Source: Bacillota bacterium (GTDB taxonomy: Bacteria > Bacillota > Clostridia > Peptostreptococcales > Anaerovoracaceae). From it: DNA of 64,000 nt. Positions 36,464 through 45,816 of the stretch are shown piece after piece (positions within the stretch are counted from its first letter, which is position 1; each line of letters opens with the position of its first letter). A model generated the notes under the pieces. It ran no database searches, had not been told where the DNA came from, and saw only the letters and a list, made by a program, of their open reading frames with translations. The stretch is taken from assembly GCA_030526355.1 (NCBI GenBank), contig JAUNDC010000005.1:62001-126000 (forward strand), read 5' to 3'. Both the position numbers and the translations under genes were made by a program.

Positions 36464-38386
36464 ATGCGTAAGCTTTCCAGAATAACCGGAATATTTTTAG
36501 TATTGCTGATGCTGTGGACTTCAGCGGCTGCTGTTGTAAATGCAGACGTATGGGAGTTCGGCACGGAGGGACAGGGTAAAAATCCTTTTACTCCTAGAGG
36601 CTATCTCGTGGATACGGAAAAAGGACAGCACTGGCTCAGCAGTACATATGACAACAGCGGGTTTTATGTCAGATATACAGGCGTTCAGAACGGTGTTGAC
36701 TATCTGGATGCAAAGAAGAGCGACGGAAGCAATTACACCTTCTATGCCATGACCGACAGAAACCCATGGACGGATAAAAAGGACTGGATAGGCTATGGAC
36801 AGAAATATCTGTTTGCATATAAGAACGGCGCAAGGATATCAAATTTCACTGATTATGTGCAGACACCGGCTACGAGAGGCGATAAGGTGGATCCGTCAGG
36901 ACAGGGCACATGCTATGTGTTCAAGATAGAGGGCTTCGAGCTGGAGCCGGGATGCCTTTACGAATTCGGGTTCCTCAGGGGCATGCAGGCCAACAACGGA
37001 ATAACATTAGTACTGGCTGAGGATGATGAGCATAACATCACGGGATATATACAGCAGACTGAGGAGGGACTCACCTCCAAGGAAAAAGCTAAATACAACG
37101 CCGAGAAGAACAAGGAATTCGAGTTCATTTCCAGCTGGTACAAAAAGGAGGATGGCAAGGGATATACGGTAAATACCGTGCCTATGAGATTCAAGGTGCA
37201 GACCTACGCTGACCTGAGTGACTGGGAGAAGGCATCAGACAAGGCGCAGGCATGGCTTGATTCTGTTACAGAGAAGGATTTCAAGGAGGGCAAATACAAG
37301 CGCTCCAATGTCGAGCAGCTGAAGATCCTGCTGACGAATCTCAACAAGAAGGCTAAGGATGAAGTGCGCTTTAAACTTCAGCCAGCTGCGAACGCCAGTA
37401 TAAAATCAATGAAAAATGAACTGAATGCCATGCTTCAGAAGGCTCAGAGCGACAAGCCGGAGCCAGCTGATACCAAATCGCTGGAGGCAAAGCTGAAAGA
37501 GGCTAAGGCACTCTATGCCAAGGCAAGCGTCAATGTAGGTATAGATATCGGACAGTACGGGCAGATTGAAGTGGAGAACCTCAAAGAGGAAATAGACAGG
37601 GCTTCAAAGATGGACAAGTACTATCCTCAGAACGAGATAAACAATGAGGTTGAAGCTCTTGACAATGCTATGACGGAGGTGCTTGCTTCCAAGGTGATGG
37701 AGGAAATGCTGAGGTTCTATGATAAGGTGACAGGTATTTATGTTGTGGCACCGGTAGATTCACTGCCGGAGGATACCAAGCTGTTCGTCAGAGTTATGGG
37801 AACTGAAACCGACGATTATAAATCGATGGAGGACAACCTGTCGGAGAAAGAGACAGAAGCTGTTTATTACAGAATACAGTTTTACCAGGGCGACAGAAAA
37901 ATACAGCCGACAAAGAGTGTGGAGGTGCAGATGCCTGTCCCGGATATTATCAGCGAAAAGGGGAGCTCCGTTTATTCGGCAGATTCAAAAGGTAATCTGA
38001 GCAAGATAAAATCTGCCAAGGCCAATGGTATGCATTTCTTCAAGACAAAGAAGCTGTCAGCCTTTGTTCTGGCGGGAAGCACCGCATCAGAGGAGGAAAA
38101 GGCCGAGGCAAGAGGTGAGCGGATGAGAAATCTGCTGGCTCAGAAAAAGCAGGAGCAGGCCGATAATAAAGAAAGCCGCCTCGAAAAGGCCAAAAAGAAA
38201 AAAGAAGAATTCAAGGATCCTCTCAATAAGATACTCAAAAGAAACGCCAATACGGCAACCTTCAGCAACGATGTGAGGAAGGAAACCAATCCGGCCATAC
38301 TGATTTTTGCTGCTGGTCTGCTTGCTGTCATTGCGGTATTTGCAGCGTTCAAGGGGATAATGGATATGAGGAGGAACAAACGGTAA
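36464..38386 (+). CDS. large exported membrane-anchored protein of unknown function
   Basis: I do not recognise this 640-residue protein. It has a signal peptide (GIFLVLLMLWTSAAAVVNA), an N-terminal globular domain (about 30-205; aromatic-rich, with NYTFYAMTDRNPWTDKKDW), a helical region of about 170 residues rich in Lys, Glu and Ala (LKEAKALYAKASVNVGIDIG resembles FIVAR-type linkers), a beta-rich domain (about 430-560) and a Lys/Glu-rich coiled segment. A final membrane helix (AILIFAAGLLAVIAVFAAFK) with a short basic tail follows. The start at 36464 is set by GGAGG five bases upstream. It overlaps the next gene by one base (TAATG), so it is co-transcribed with the flavoprotein pair. Confidence 0.7.
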   Translation: MRKLSRITGIFLVLLMLWTSAAAVVNADVWEFGTEGQGKNPFTPRGYLVDTEKGQHWLSSTYDNSGFYVRYTGVQNGVDYLDAKKSDGSNYTFYAMTDRNPWTDKKDWIGYGQKYLFAYKNGARISNFTDYVQTPATRGDKVDPSGQGTCYVFKIEGFELEPGCLYEFGFLRGMQANNGITLVLAEDDEHNITGYIQQTEEGLTSKEKAKYNAEKNKEFEFISSWYKKEDGKGYTVNTVPMRFKVQTYADLSDWEKASDKAQAWLDSVTEKDFKEGKYKRSNVEQLKILLTNLNKKAKDEVRFKLQPAANASIKSMKNELNAMLQKAQSDKPEPADTKSLEAKLKEAKALYAKASVNVGIDIGQYGQIEVENLKEEIDRASKMDKYYPQNEINNEVEALDNAMTEVLASKVMEEMLRFYDKVTGIYVVAPVDSLPEDTKLFVRVMGTETDDYKSMEDNLSEKETEAVYYRIQFYQGDRKIQPTKSVEVQMPVPDIISEKGSSVYSADSKGNLSKIKSAKANGMHFFKTKKLSAFVLAGSTASEEEKAEARGERMRNLLAQKKQEQADNKESRLEKAKKKKEEFKDPLNKILKRNANTATFSNDVRKETNPAILIFAAGLLAVIAVFAAFKGIMDMRRNKR

Positions 38387-39825
38387 TGAAATATGATGTT
38401 ATAGTAGTCGGAGCCGGCATTCTGGGTTGTCTGACAGCCCGTGAGCTTATGAAATACAAGCTGAATGTGCTGGTTGTTGATAAAGAATCGGATATAGGTG
38501 AGGGTGCGACAAAGGCAAACTCCGGCGTTCTTTATGCGGGCTTTCATCCGCGCGGCGGCAGTCTCAAGGGGATTTCCTGTGCCATAGGAAATCGTATGCA
38601 TGAGAAATTGTGTGCGGAGCTTGATGTGCCGATGGAATATATAGGCTCGCTCTTCGTGGCTTTTCATGAGGAGGGTATGGAAGCTATCCGTGAAAAAATG
38701 AAAAAAGGTATAAAGAATGGTGTGCCGGATATGCGTATGATAAGCGGCGATGAAGCTCGCGAAATTGAGCCGATGCTGTCCCGGGATGTTATCGGGGCGA
38801 TGTATGCACCGACAACCGGTATAATTTCTCCATTTAAGCTGATTCTTCATACGGCGATGAACGCTGCGGTCAACGGTGTGCAGTTCATGTTCGATACGAA
38901 GGTGGAGGATATCCGGAGCGAAGCTGGAAGCTATCTTGTTCATACGAATCGCGGTGACTTTAAAGCATCGTTTATTGTCAATACATCAGGTGAAGGGGCT
39001 GCAGACCTGGAGCGTTTCGTGCGCCCAAGAGACCTTGTGATAAAGCCCAAGCGCGGTGAGTATCTGGTCTTCGATTGTCCATCGCCGATACGCCATGTTA
39101 TCTATCAGGCTCAGGAAAATGATGAAAAAGGAACACTGCTGGCACCAACGGTTGACGGCAACATGCTGGCAGGTCCTACCTCGTACAATGCACGAAGCTA
39201 TAAATGTACCGAAACCACTCAGGCCGGAATCAATCATATAACTCATGTTGCGAAGAAAATACTTCCGGAGCTTGATCTTGGAATGGTAATAGCGTCCTTT
39301 GCAGGAATAAGAGCCAATATCGAGAATCTGCCCAAGGAGGAAAAGGATTTTATCGTCCGCCTCAGCAGTGACAGATTTGTCAGCGCACTGGGAATCAAAA
39401 ATCCGGGCATGACAGCATCTCCTTATCTTGCACAGCAGATTATAAGTCTGCTGCAGGAAGCGGGGCTGCAATGTGAGCTTAATGAAGATTTCGATCCTGT
39501 TTACAGGGCGAAGCCGCTGTTCCTCAAGACATCTCCTGAGATTCAGGCACAGCTGCTGTCTCAAAATCCTGCATACGGCAACGCAGTGTGCAGATGTGAG
39601 GGCATAACCGAGGGTGATATCCTGTCGGTGCTGGATTCTCCGCTGCCGCCTCATAATTTCAACGGGCTCAAGAAGCGTCTGAGAACAGGGATGGGAAGAT
39701 GCCAGGGAGGTTTCTGCACACCGCAGATAATAGACATACTGAGCAGAGAGTGGAATGTATCTCCCGAAAAAATATTGAAAAAGGGTTCGGGCAGCTCCAT
39801 TGTGAAGGGCAGGCTGAGACCATAG
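38386..39825 (+). CDS. FAD-dependent dehydrogenase, GlpA/LhgO-like, with C-terminal [2Fe-2S] BFD domain
   Basis: This 479-residue flavoprotein has an N-terminal FAD motif VIVVGAGILGCLTARELMKY and a DAO-type substrate domain (GATKANSGVLYAGFHPRGGS, and SALGIKNPGMTASPYLAQQI near residue 340). The C-terminal region has CRCEGITEGDI and RTGMGRCQGGFCTPQII, the four-cysteine BFD-like [2Fe-2S] motif (C-x-C ... C-x4-C). This is the architecture of anaerobic glycerol-3-phosphate dehydrogenase subunit A and of 2-hydroxyacid oxidases. The next gene encodes a GlpB-like partner, so a quinone- or ferredoxin-linked dehydrogenase is likely. The substrate cannot be read from sequence. Confidence 0.87.
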   Translation: MKYDVIVVGAGILGCLTARELMKYKLNVLVVDKESDIGEGATKANSGVLYAGFHPRGGSLKGISCAIGNRMHEKLCAELDVPMEYIGSLFVAFHEEGMEAIREKMKKGIKNGVPDMRMISGDEAREIEPMLSRDVIGAMYAPTTGIISPFKLILHTAMNAAVNGVQFMFDTKVEDIRSEAGSYLVHTNRGDFKASFIVNTSGEGAADLERFVRPRDLVIKPKRGEYLVFDCPSPIRHVIYQAQENDEKGTLLAPTVDGNMLAGPTSYNARSYKCTETTQAGINHITHVAKKILPELDLGMVIASFAGIRANIENLPKEEKDFIVRLSSDRFVSALGIKNPGMTASPYLAQQIISLLQEAGLQCELNEDFDPVYRAKPLFLKTSPEIQAQLLSQNPAYGNAVCRCEGITEGDILSVLDSPLPPHNFNGLKKRLRTGMGRCQGGFCTPQIIDILSREWNVSPEKILKKGSGSSIVKGRLRP

Positions 39826-39838
39826 GAGGACTTGATTC

Positions 39839-41224
39839 ATGAAATTGATAGTAATAGGCGGCGGCCCTGCCGGAATGGCTGCTGCGGTTACGGCAAAGGA
39901 ACATGGTGTGGAGGATGTTATGCTGCTGGAACGTCATGATTATCTGGGCGGTGTGCTTCCTCAGTGTATTCATAATGGCTTCGGCACACAGTTGTATGAG
40001 CGGGATTATACCGGCGGCGAGTATGCGTGGCTGTGGAAAGAAAAAACCGAGCGTGCCGGAGTGGACGTGATGCTGAACACAACAGTGCTGTCGGTTTCCA
40101 GGCCTGGGACGCCGGATGAGGTCGTACAATCTTCATCTGATCGGAATGTAGCTGATGCAGATACGGCCGGCAGTTCTGAGGCTGGTGACTGGCTCGTGAA
40201 GTGTGTCAGTGCAAAGCTGGGTGCAAAGGAACTCGAGGCTGACGCTGTGATTATCGCTACTGGCTGCAGAGAAAGGACATTGCCTCAGATGCTTATTCCG
40301 GGGAGCAGACCTGCGGGCGTGTTTACGGCAGGTGCAGCTCAGCTGATGATGAATATGAAAAACTACCTTCCGGGCAGAAGTGCTGTGGTTCTGGGTTCCG
40401 GTGACATCGGGCTCATCATGGCAAGGCGCATGACGCTGGAAGGAATAAATGTGAAAATGATTCTTGGCCAGGAGGCAACAGGCCTTGCCCGCAATATAGT
40501 TCAGTGCGTTGAGGATTATGATATTCCTATGCGATACGGCTGGACAGTTGTATCAACTCATGGCTATGAACGCCTCAAAGGTGTTACAATTGCTCCATTC
40601 GACGAAGACGGCAGACCTGACAGAACGCGCAGTCAGTACATACAGTGTGATACCTTGCTTGTAGCGACAGGGTTGATACCTGAGCTTGAGATATGTAACG
40701 GATTCGATGTGAATGAGATGCGATCATCCGGGTTGTTTGTATGCGGCAATGCAAACCGGGTGCATGACCTGGCTGACCATGTAACAGAGGAAGGAATGGA
40801 TATCGGCAGACAGGCAGCTGCATATCTCGGAAAGGGAACGTCTTACGTATCAGATGGGCTTTCCGGCAGAAGTCCGGAGCTGACGGGCAAGCAGGGGAAT
40901 ATGATATGTACGGTATGCCCAAAAGGTTGTGTAATGCAGGTAGAACGTGTGCCTTTTACAGTTTCGGGAAATCAGTGCGACAGAGGCGAGGCTTTCGCAA
41001 GGCAGGAACTCGAATCTCCGAAGCGGGTCGTGACTGCTATTGTGAAGGCTGGGGATTCAACGGTATCGGTCAGAACTGACAGGCCAATTGACAAAGCAGA
41101 TATTTTTAAGGTTATGAAGGCTGTGAAGCGGGTAAAGGCTGAAACGCCGGTTGCGCCGGGTCAGGTGGTGGCATCGGACATAGCAGGAACAGGCGCAGAC
41201 CTTGTGGCTACATGGTATGTGTAG
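39839..41224 (+). CDS. GlpB-like FAD-dependent oxidoreductase fused to a DUF1667 domain
   Basis: This 461-residue protein has an FAD motif LIVIGGGPAGMAAAVTAKEH, a conserved LPQCIHNGFGTQLYERDYTG segment, NAD-domain-like SAVVLGSGDIGLIMARRMTL, and TLLVATGLIPELEICNGFDV. The last 120 residues form a separate CxxC domain (MICTVCPKGCVMQVE, CDRGEAFARQELESPKRVVT, ending in VVASDIAGTGADLVATW). That is DUF1667, which in many anaerobes is a separate gene directly behind this oxidoreductase, so it is a natural fusion here. It follows its GlpA-like partner after 13 bases with AGGAGG in the gap. A terminator lies about 60 bp downstream. Confidence 0.87.
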   Translation: MKLIVIGGGPAGMAAAVTAKEHGVEDVMLLERHDYLGGVLPQCIHNGFGTQLYERDYTGGEYAWLWKEKTERAGVDVMLNTTVLSVSRPGTPDEVVQSSSDRNVADADTAGSSEAGDWLVKCVSAKLGAKELEADAVIIATGCRERTLPQMLIPGSRPAGVFTAGAAQLMMNMKNYLPGRSAVVLGSGDIGLIMARRMTLEGINVKMILGQEATGLARNIVQCVEDYDIPMRYGWTVVSTHGYERLKGVTIAPFDEDGRPDRTRSQYIQCDTLLVATGLIPELEICNGFDVNEMRSSGLFVCGNANRVHDLADHVTEEGMDIGRQAAAYLGKGTSYVSDGLSGRSPELTGKQGNMICTVCPKGCVMQVERVPFTVSGNQCDRGEAFARQELESPKRVVTAIVKAGDSTVSVRTDRPIDKADIFKVMKAVKRVKAETPVAPGQVVASDIAGTGADLVATWYV

Positions 41225-41240
41225 TTGATGGAAATGTATG

Positions 41241-41261
41241 AAATATCGCATTGCGATATTT
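41241..41261. promoter_or_regulatory. 21-bp perfect palindrome, second copy
   Basis: Arms AAATATCGCA and TGCGATATTT around a central T. Same element as at 26791-26811. It lies 17 bp after the GlpB-like gene and before its terminator. Confidence 0.5.
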
Positions 41262-41284
41262 CTACAGTATAGAATTAAAGCGTG

Positions 41285-41309
41285 AAGACCGGGGAACCGG
41301 TCTTTTGTC
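41285..41309 (+). terminator. terminator of the GlpA/GlpB-like operon
   Basis: AAGACCGG and CCGGTCTT around GGAA, followed by TTGTCTT. Confidence 0.8.
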
Positions 41310-41443
41310 TTATTGACATAAATAGTGTGTTATGGTATTATTTTACAAAAGGGAAAATATGTAAAAACTCGTGTCCTAATCTGGAAACATGATTAGGATT
41401 GTATTGCATTATCAAATCAATTATAATGAAAGGAGTATTGGAT

Positions 41444-42352
41444 ATGAAAAAAAGGAAAAAGCTTAGGGATTTGAATTTACTGGATCGCTTTCTGTTTTCA
41501 GAGGCCATGGAGGACAAAGAGTTTGCCGAAAACATTCTCTCAATAATCATGGATAACGAAATAGAGCTGAAGTATCCGCCGCAGACTGAAAAGGAAATAA
41601 GAAATCTTTCTCTTAAAAAAACAGTGAAATTTGATGTCTGGTCCGAAGATGTTGAAGATACGATTTATGGCACGGAATCACAGGGGAGAAATACAGGAAA
41701 TCTTCCTAAACGTAGCAGATATTATCAGGCACTGACAGATTGTAATCTGCTGGAACCCGGTGAAATTGACTACAACAAACTGAAGGAGACGAAGATAATT
41801 ACTATCGCGCCATTTGATTTGTTCGGTGAAGGCAGATATATGTACACTTTCAGGCCTATGTGCAAAGAAAATCCGAAGGTGATTCTGGAAGATGGAACTG
41901 AGAGGATATTTTTAAATACGAGAGGGACGGATTCTGAAAACATCACGCCGGAATTGAAAGCGCTGCTTGAATTTGTGGAAACACCTACAGAGGAGGTGGC
42001 TGTTCGTTCAGGAAGCGAGAAGCTACAGGCAATGTATCGGAGAATCTCCAGTATCAAATCCAGTGAAGAAATGGGGGTGCGATATATGCAGGCATGGGAA
42101 GAAATAGAACTTGCGAAGCAGGATGTCAGAGAAGAGCTACGTGAGAAAATGTGGGAAGAAATAGAGCTTGCGAAGCAAGAAGCCAGAGAAGAAGTGCGTA
42201 ACGAAATGACAGAAAAACTGGAGCTTGCGAAGCTGGAGGTGGCAGATCAGAAATCCTGTGAAATTGCTGCCAGCTTGAAGGAGCAAGGTCTTAGCGTTGA
42301 AATGATTGCAGCATCCACAGGTCTGACAATCGAAGAAATAGAAAAGTTGTAA
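41444..42352 (+). CDS. Rpn/PD-(D/E)XK nuclease family protein with variable C-terminal repeats
   Basis: This 302-residue protein starts MKKRKKLRDLNLLDRFLFSE. The start is chosen for the AGGAG site eight bases upstream; a longer frame begins at 41399. The nuclease-like domain includes KTVKFDVWSEDVEDTIYGTE SQ (Asp then ExQ spacing) and GEIDYNKLKETKIITIAPFD. The C-terminal third is a helical repeat with EEIELAKQ units (three to four copies), ending ASTGLTIEEIEKL, the same C-terminal signature as the two Rpn genes at 19 and 26 kb. It belongs to a different branch of the same superfamily. No terminal inverted repeats of a transposon are seen. Confidence 0.8.
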   Translation: MKKRKKLRDLNLLDRFLFSEAMEDKEFAENILSIIMDNEIELKYPPQTEKEIRNLSLKKTVKFDVWSEDVEDTIYGTESQGRNTGNLPKRSRYYQALTDCNLLEPGEIDYNKLKETKIITIAPFDLFGEGRYMYTFRPMCKENPKVILEDGTERIFLNTRGTDSENITPELKALLEFVETPTEEVAVRSGSEKLQAMYRRISSIKSSEEMGVRYMQAWEEIELAKQDVREELREKMWEEIELAKQEAREEVRNEMTEKLELAKLEVADQKSCEIAASLKEQGLSVEMIAASTGLTIEEIEKL

Positions 42353-42460
42353 TAAAACAATTATACGTTTCAGCCGGGTGGTACGCAAAACCTGCGCATT
42401 TAAAACTGCGCACTCAAAACCGTACACGCATACCTCGCCAGGAAAGGAAAAAACTATAGT

Positions 42461-43714
42461 ATGAGATTATTAAAAGTAGACACATTAGATGAAGCCAGAG
42501 AGAAGCTGCTTCGGGCCACGGCCAGCAAAATACTGCAGACCGAAACCGTTCATTTTACACAGAGCCTGGGTAGAGTGCTGGCAGACGACCTGAAATCAAA
42601 TGAAAACATCCCCGGCTTCAGGAAATCCACCGTTGACGGATATGCAGTAAGAGCGGCGGATACACAGGGAGTGACAGAAAGCATACCGGTATTTCTCGAC
42701 GTAATCGAGGAAGTGGCAATCGGCAGCGCACCGGACAAAACGGTTGGACCGGGGCAGGCAGTATATGTACCGACCGGAGGGATGCTTCCTGAAGGGGCAG
42801 ATGCAATGGTGATGATTGAATACTGCGAGAAATTTGATGAAACCAGCATCGCCGTATATGACGCAGTTTCACCGGGACGCAATGTGATTTCAGAAGGCGA
42901 AGATATAAGCAGAGGGCAGGCTTTTCTCAAAAAAGGCAGCCGCATTAGGCCGCAGGAGGTTGGAGTGCTTTCGTCGGCAGGAGTCAGCAGACCAGAGGTA
43001 TTCAAGCCATGGAAAATAACCATAATATCCACAGGCGATGAACTGGTAGGAGCCGATGAAACCCCACAGAAAGGGCAGATTCGCGACATTAACACATATT
43101 CTGTCATGGCATCGGCAATGAAGCATGGCTTTGAAATTGTTGACATGAAGGTTCTAAAGGATGACGAGGCGCTGCTTGAGGCGGCAGTCAGGGAGGCTAT
43201 GGAAACCAGCGATATAGTTGTAGCTTCCGGAGGCAGTTCACAGGGCGAGAAGGATCACACTGCAGATGTGATGGACAGGCTTTCGGGCGGCGGTGTTTTT
43301 ACCCACGGCATTGCGCTGAAACCAGGCAAGCCGACGATACTCGGTTACGACGATAAAACCGAAACGGTGATGATAGGACTACCAGGACACCCGGCGGCGG
43401 CACTGATGGTGTTCGAGCTTACGGCAGTGTGGCTTTACAGGCAGCTGACATGCCAGCCTGAGCCAAAGACGACGATTGCTGAAATTACCGAAAACGTTGC
43501 TGCGGCAGGCGGGAGGACAACATGTCTTCTAGTGGAGCTGGAGGAGCAGGAACCTAAGGATGATGTAAAAAGGACCGGTGTATGCAAAGCGTACCCTATC
43601 TTTGGAAAGTCAGGGCTTATGACAACGCTGACGCGAGCTGACGGATATACAATGATAGATGTAAATGATGAAGGCCTCAAGGAAGGTCAGCAGATAAAAG
43701 TCATTCTGTTTTAA
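42461..43714 (+). CDS. moeA: molybdopterin molybdotransferase MoeA
   Basis: This 417-residue enzyme inserts molybdate (or tungstate) into adenylylated molybdopterin. The MoeA N-terminal domains are present (NENIPGFRKSTVDGYAVRAA, PTGGMLPEGADAMVMIEYCE), then the MoCF-type domain (ITIISTGDELVGADETPQKG, SGGSSQGEKDHTADVMDRLS and GLPGHPAAALMVF) and the small C-terminal domain. Length is standard for MoeA. The usual SGGxSxGDxD motif here reads GGSSQGEKDH, so one acidic metal-site residue may be shifted. It heads the maturation gene group and is followed directly by a second MoeA. Organisms that use both Mo and W often have two MoeA types. Confidence 0.9.
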   Translation: MRLLKVDTLDEAREKLLRATASKILQTETVHFTQSLGRVLADDLKSNENIPGFRKSTVDGYAVRAADTQGVTESIPVFLDVIEEVAIGSAPDKTVGPGQAVYVPTGGMLPEGADAMVMIEYCEKFDETSIAVYDAVSPGRNVISEGEDISRGQAFLKKGSRIRPQEVGVLSSAGVSRPEVFKPWKITIISTGDELVGADETPQKGQIRDINTYSVMASAMKHGFEIVDMKVLKDDEALLEAAVREAMETSDIVVASGGSSQGEKDHTADVMDRLSGGGVFTHGIALKPGKPTILGYDDKTETVMIGLPGHPAAALMVFELTAVWLYRQLTCQPEPKTTIAEITENVAAAGGRTTCLLVELEEQEPKDDVKRTGVCKAYPIFGKSGLMTTLTRADGYTMIDVNDEGLKEGQQIKVILF

Positions 43715-43802
43715 AGTATAGATTTAAATGTGCGATGCTCCGCCATCTCGAAGTTTAGGCGCGGAGCATCAGGAAGCTGAACTTTCAGCATTAGGAGAAA
43801 AA

Positions 43803-45716
43803 ATGGGAAAGAAAAGAAATCTTTATTTACAGACGATACCGGTTGAAGAGGCCAGAGAAAAGTATTTATCTGCCGTGAGCCGGATTATAGATGTAAAATT
43901 CGAAACAATAGATGTGATAGATAGCCTTGACAGGGTTACAGCTAAAGCGGTCTATGCCAGATACAGCTCGCCGCTTTTTAACGCATCGGCCATGGACGGC
44001 ATAGCGGTGAAGGCTGCAGATACAAGCGAGGCGACAGAAACCAATCCTGTGATCCTCAGCGAGGACCAGTATGTGGTAGTGGATACAGGTGATCCGATTC
44101 ATCCACCGTGCGATGCAGTCATAATGGCGGAGGATATTGTTGAAACTGATGAAGGCGTCAGAATCAACGCGTCGGCTCACTCGTGGCAGCATATCAGACC
44201 GATAGGAGAGGATATAGTGTCAGGAGAAATGATACTCCCAAGCAGTCACAAAATAAGACCTATAGACATCGGCGTGCTCCTTTCCGCGGGCATATTGAAA
44301 ATTGACGTGGTGAAAAAGCCCGAGGTGGCTATTTTCCCTACGGGCACTGAAATTATAGAGCCGGATGCGGAGATAGAGGATGGCAGCATTATAGAATCCA
44401 ACTCCAGAATGTTTGAAAACATGGTGACTGTAGCTGGCGGTATCGGTCATAGATTCCCTCCGATAATAGATGATTATGAGCAGATTAGAGATCAGGTGTC
44501 GGCTGCGGTTGATACTCATGATATGGTCATAGTAAACGCTGGCTCCAGTGCGGGCACTGAGGACTTCACTGTTCATGTGCTCCGTGAGCTGGGAGAGGTG
44601 CTGGTACACGGAGTTGCTGTAAAGCCGGGTAAGCCGGTGATATTGGCAATCGTCAGAGGCAAGCCGGTTATCGGTCTTCCGGGTTATCCGGTATCTGCAT
44701 ATATCGGATTCGAAAATTTCGTGACGCCTATAATTCAGATGATGGCAAAACGCACGGAAAAGCTTACTGAAACCGTTGAGGCTCATATTTCCAAGAGACT
44801 TGTTTCAAGTCTTAAGCACAAGGAATATGTTCGTGTTAAGGTTGGAAAGGTTGGCGATAAATTTGTTGCTGCACCGCTTGCCAGAGGTGCTGGTGCAGCA
44901 ATGTCGCTGGTTCGCGCAGACGGTTTCTGTGTGATAGATCAGAGCAGTGAAGGCGTGGAAGCCGGGGAAAAGGTGAACATAGATCTTTATCGCAGCCGTA
45001 ATGAGATAGAAAACACTGTGGTGATTATCGGAAGCCACGATCTGATACTTGATGTCATAGCGGATATAATGCCGAACAAATACAGAAATATGTTCGTTTC
45101 CAGTACTCATGTGGGCAGCATGGGAGGCCTCATGGCTCTGAGGCGCGGCGAGGCTCATATGGCGCCTATCCATCTGCTTGATGAAGCAACCGGTGAGTAT
45201 AATGTATCGTATATAAAGAAAATGTTCAAGGAGCCTATGGCTCTCATCAAGGGTGTTCACAGAATACAGGGTATCATGGTGAAGAAGGGCAATCCGCTGG
45301 GAATAAAAGGAATTGCTGATCTGGCAGCTTCAGGCGGTTCAATCCGTTATGTCAACAGACAGCGTGGCGCAGGAACCAGAGTGCTCTTTGATTACAGACT
45401 GAAGAAGGAAAACATCGACCCATCATCAATAACAGGCTACGACCGCGAAATGGCAACCCACATGGCTGTGGCAGCCGCAGTAGCTAGCGATGGAGCAGAT
45501 GCCGGAATGGGCGTCCTGTCGGCAGCCAAAGCAATGGAGCTTGATTTCATCGAGGTCGGTCCTGAAGAATATGATTTCGCCATACCGGCAGAGTATCTGC
45601 AGCTGCCTCATATCAAGGCGTTCATAGAAATTCTGCAGAGCGAAGAATTCAGAGGCAGAATTGAGGAGCTGGGCGGCTATAGTGCAGAAAATGCCGGAAA
45701 AATTATAATGATATAA
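43803..45716 (+). CDS. MoeA-like molybdotransferase fused to a periplasmic-binding-like (PBP) domain
   Basis: This is a 637-residue fusion. Residues 1-400 form a complete MoeA (NASAMDGIAVKAADTSEATE, VAIFPTGTEIIEPDAEIEDG, NAGSSAGTEDFTVHVL and GLPGYPVSAYIGF). The C-terminal 220 residues form a ModA-like binding domain without a signal peptide (VVIIGSHDLILDVIADIMPN, MGGLMALRRGEAHMAPIHL, VNRQRGAGTRVLFDY, SDGADAGMGVLSAAKAM). This architecture is known in Clostridia and archaea, where the PBP domain is thought to sense or hold the metal oxyanion or cofactor. It probably specialises in one metal beside the upstream MoeA. The start at 43803 has AGGAG five bases upstream; the frame extends to 43728 without support. 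Confidence 0.9.
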   Translation: MGKKRNLYLQTIPVEEAREKYLSAVSRIIDVKFETIDVIDSLDRVTAKAVYARYSSPLFNASAMDGIAVKAADTSEATETNPVILSEDQYVVVDTGDPIHPPCDAVIMAEDIVETDEGVRINASAHSWQHIRPIGEDIVSGEMILPSSHKIRPIDIGVLLSAGILKIDVVKKPEVAIFPTGTEIIEPDAEIEDGSIIESNSRMFENMVTVAGGIGHRFPPIIDDYEQIRDQVSAAVDTHDMVIVNAGSSAGTEDFTVHVLRELGEVLVHGVAVKPGKPVILAIVRGKPVIGLPGYPVSAYIGFENFVTPIIQMMAKRTEKLTETVEAHISKRLVSSLKHKEYVRVKVGKVGDKFVAAPLARGAGAAMSLVRADGFCVIDQSSEGVEAGEKVNIDLYRSRNEIENTVVIIGSHDLILDVIADIMPNKYRNMFVSSTHVGSMGGLMALRRGEAHMAPIHLLDEATGEYNVSYIKKMFKEPMALIKGVHRIQGIMVKKGNPLGIKGIADLAASGGSIRYVNRQRGAGTRVLFDYRLKKENIDPSSITGYDREMATHMAVAAAVASDGADAGMGVLSAAKAMELDFIEVGPEEYDFAIPAEYLQLPHIKAFIEILQSEEFRGRIEELGGYSAENAGKIIMI

Positions 45717-45720
45717 CGTA

Positions 45721-45749
45721 TGACGGGCGCGCCATAGGCGCGCCCGTCA
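45721..45749. other. very strong GC-rich hairpin after the second moeA gene
   Basis: TGACGGGCGCGCC and GGCGCGCCCGTCA form a perfect 13-bp stem with a 3-base loop, four bases after the stop codon. There is no T-run, so it may act as an mRNA 3' stabiliser or a weak terminator. Confidence 0.55.
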
Positions 45750-45816
45750 GTATATCAGTCTGTGCTGAATAACAGTCTGTGCAGATGGTTGATGATTCAT
45801 AGAGACTGTAAAGGCT

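Noticed and set aside
42380..42420. Link between ACTGCGCACT here and the 19-bp inverted repeat at 18.4 kb
   Set aside because: Only a 10-base match, with no symmetry or shared context here; probably chance.
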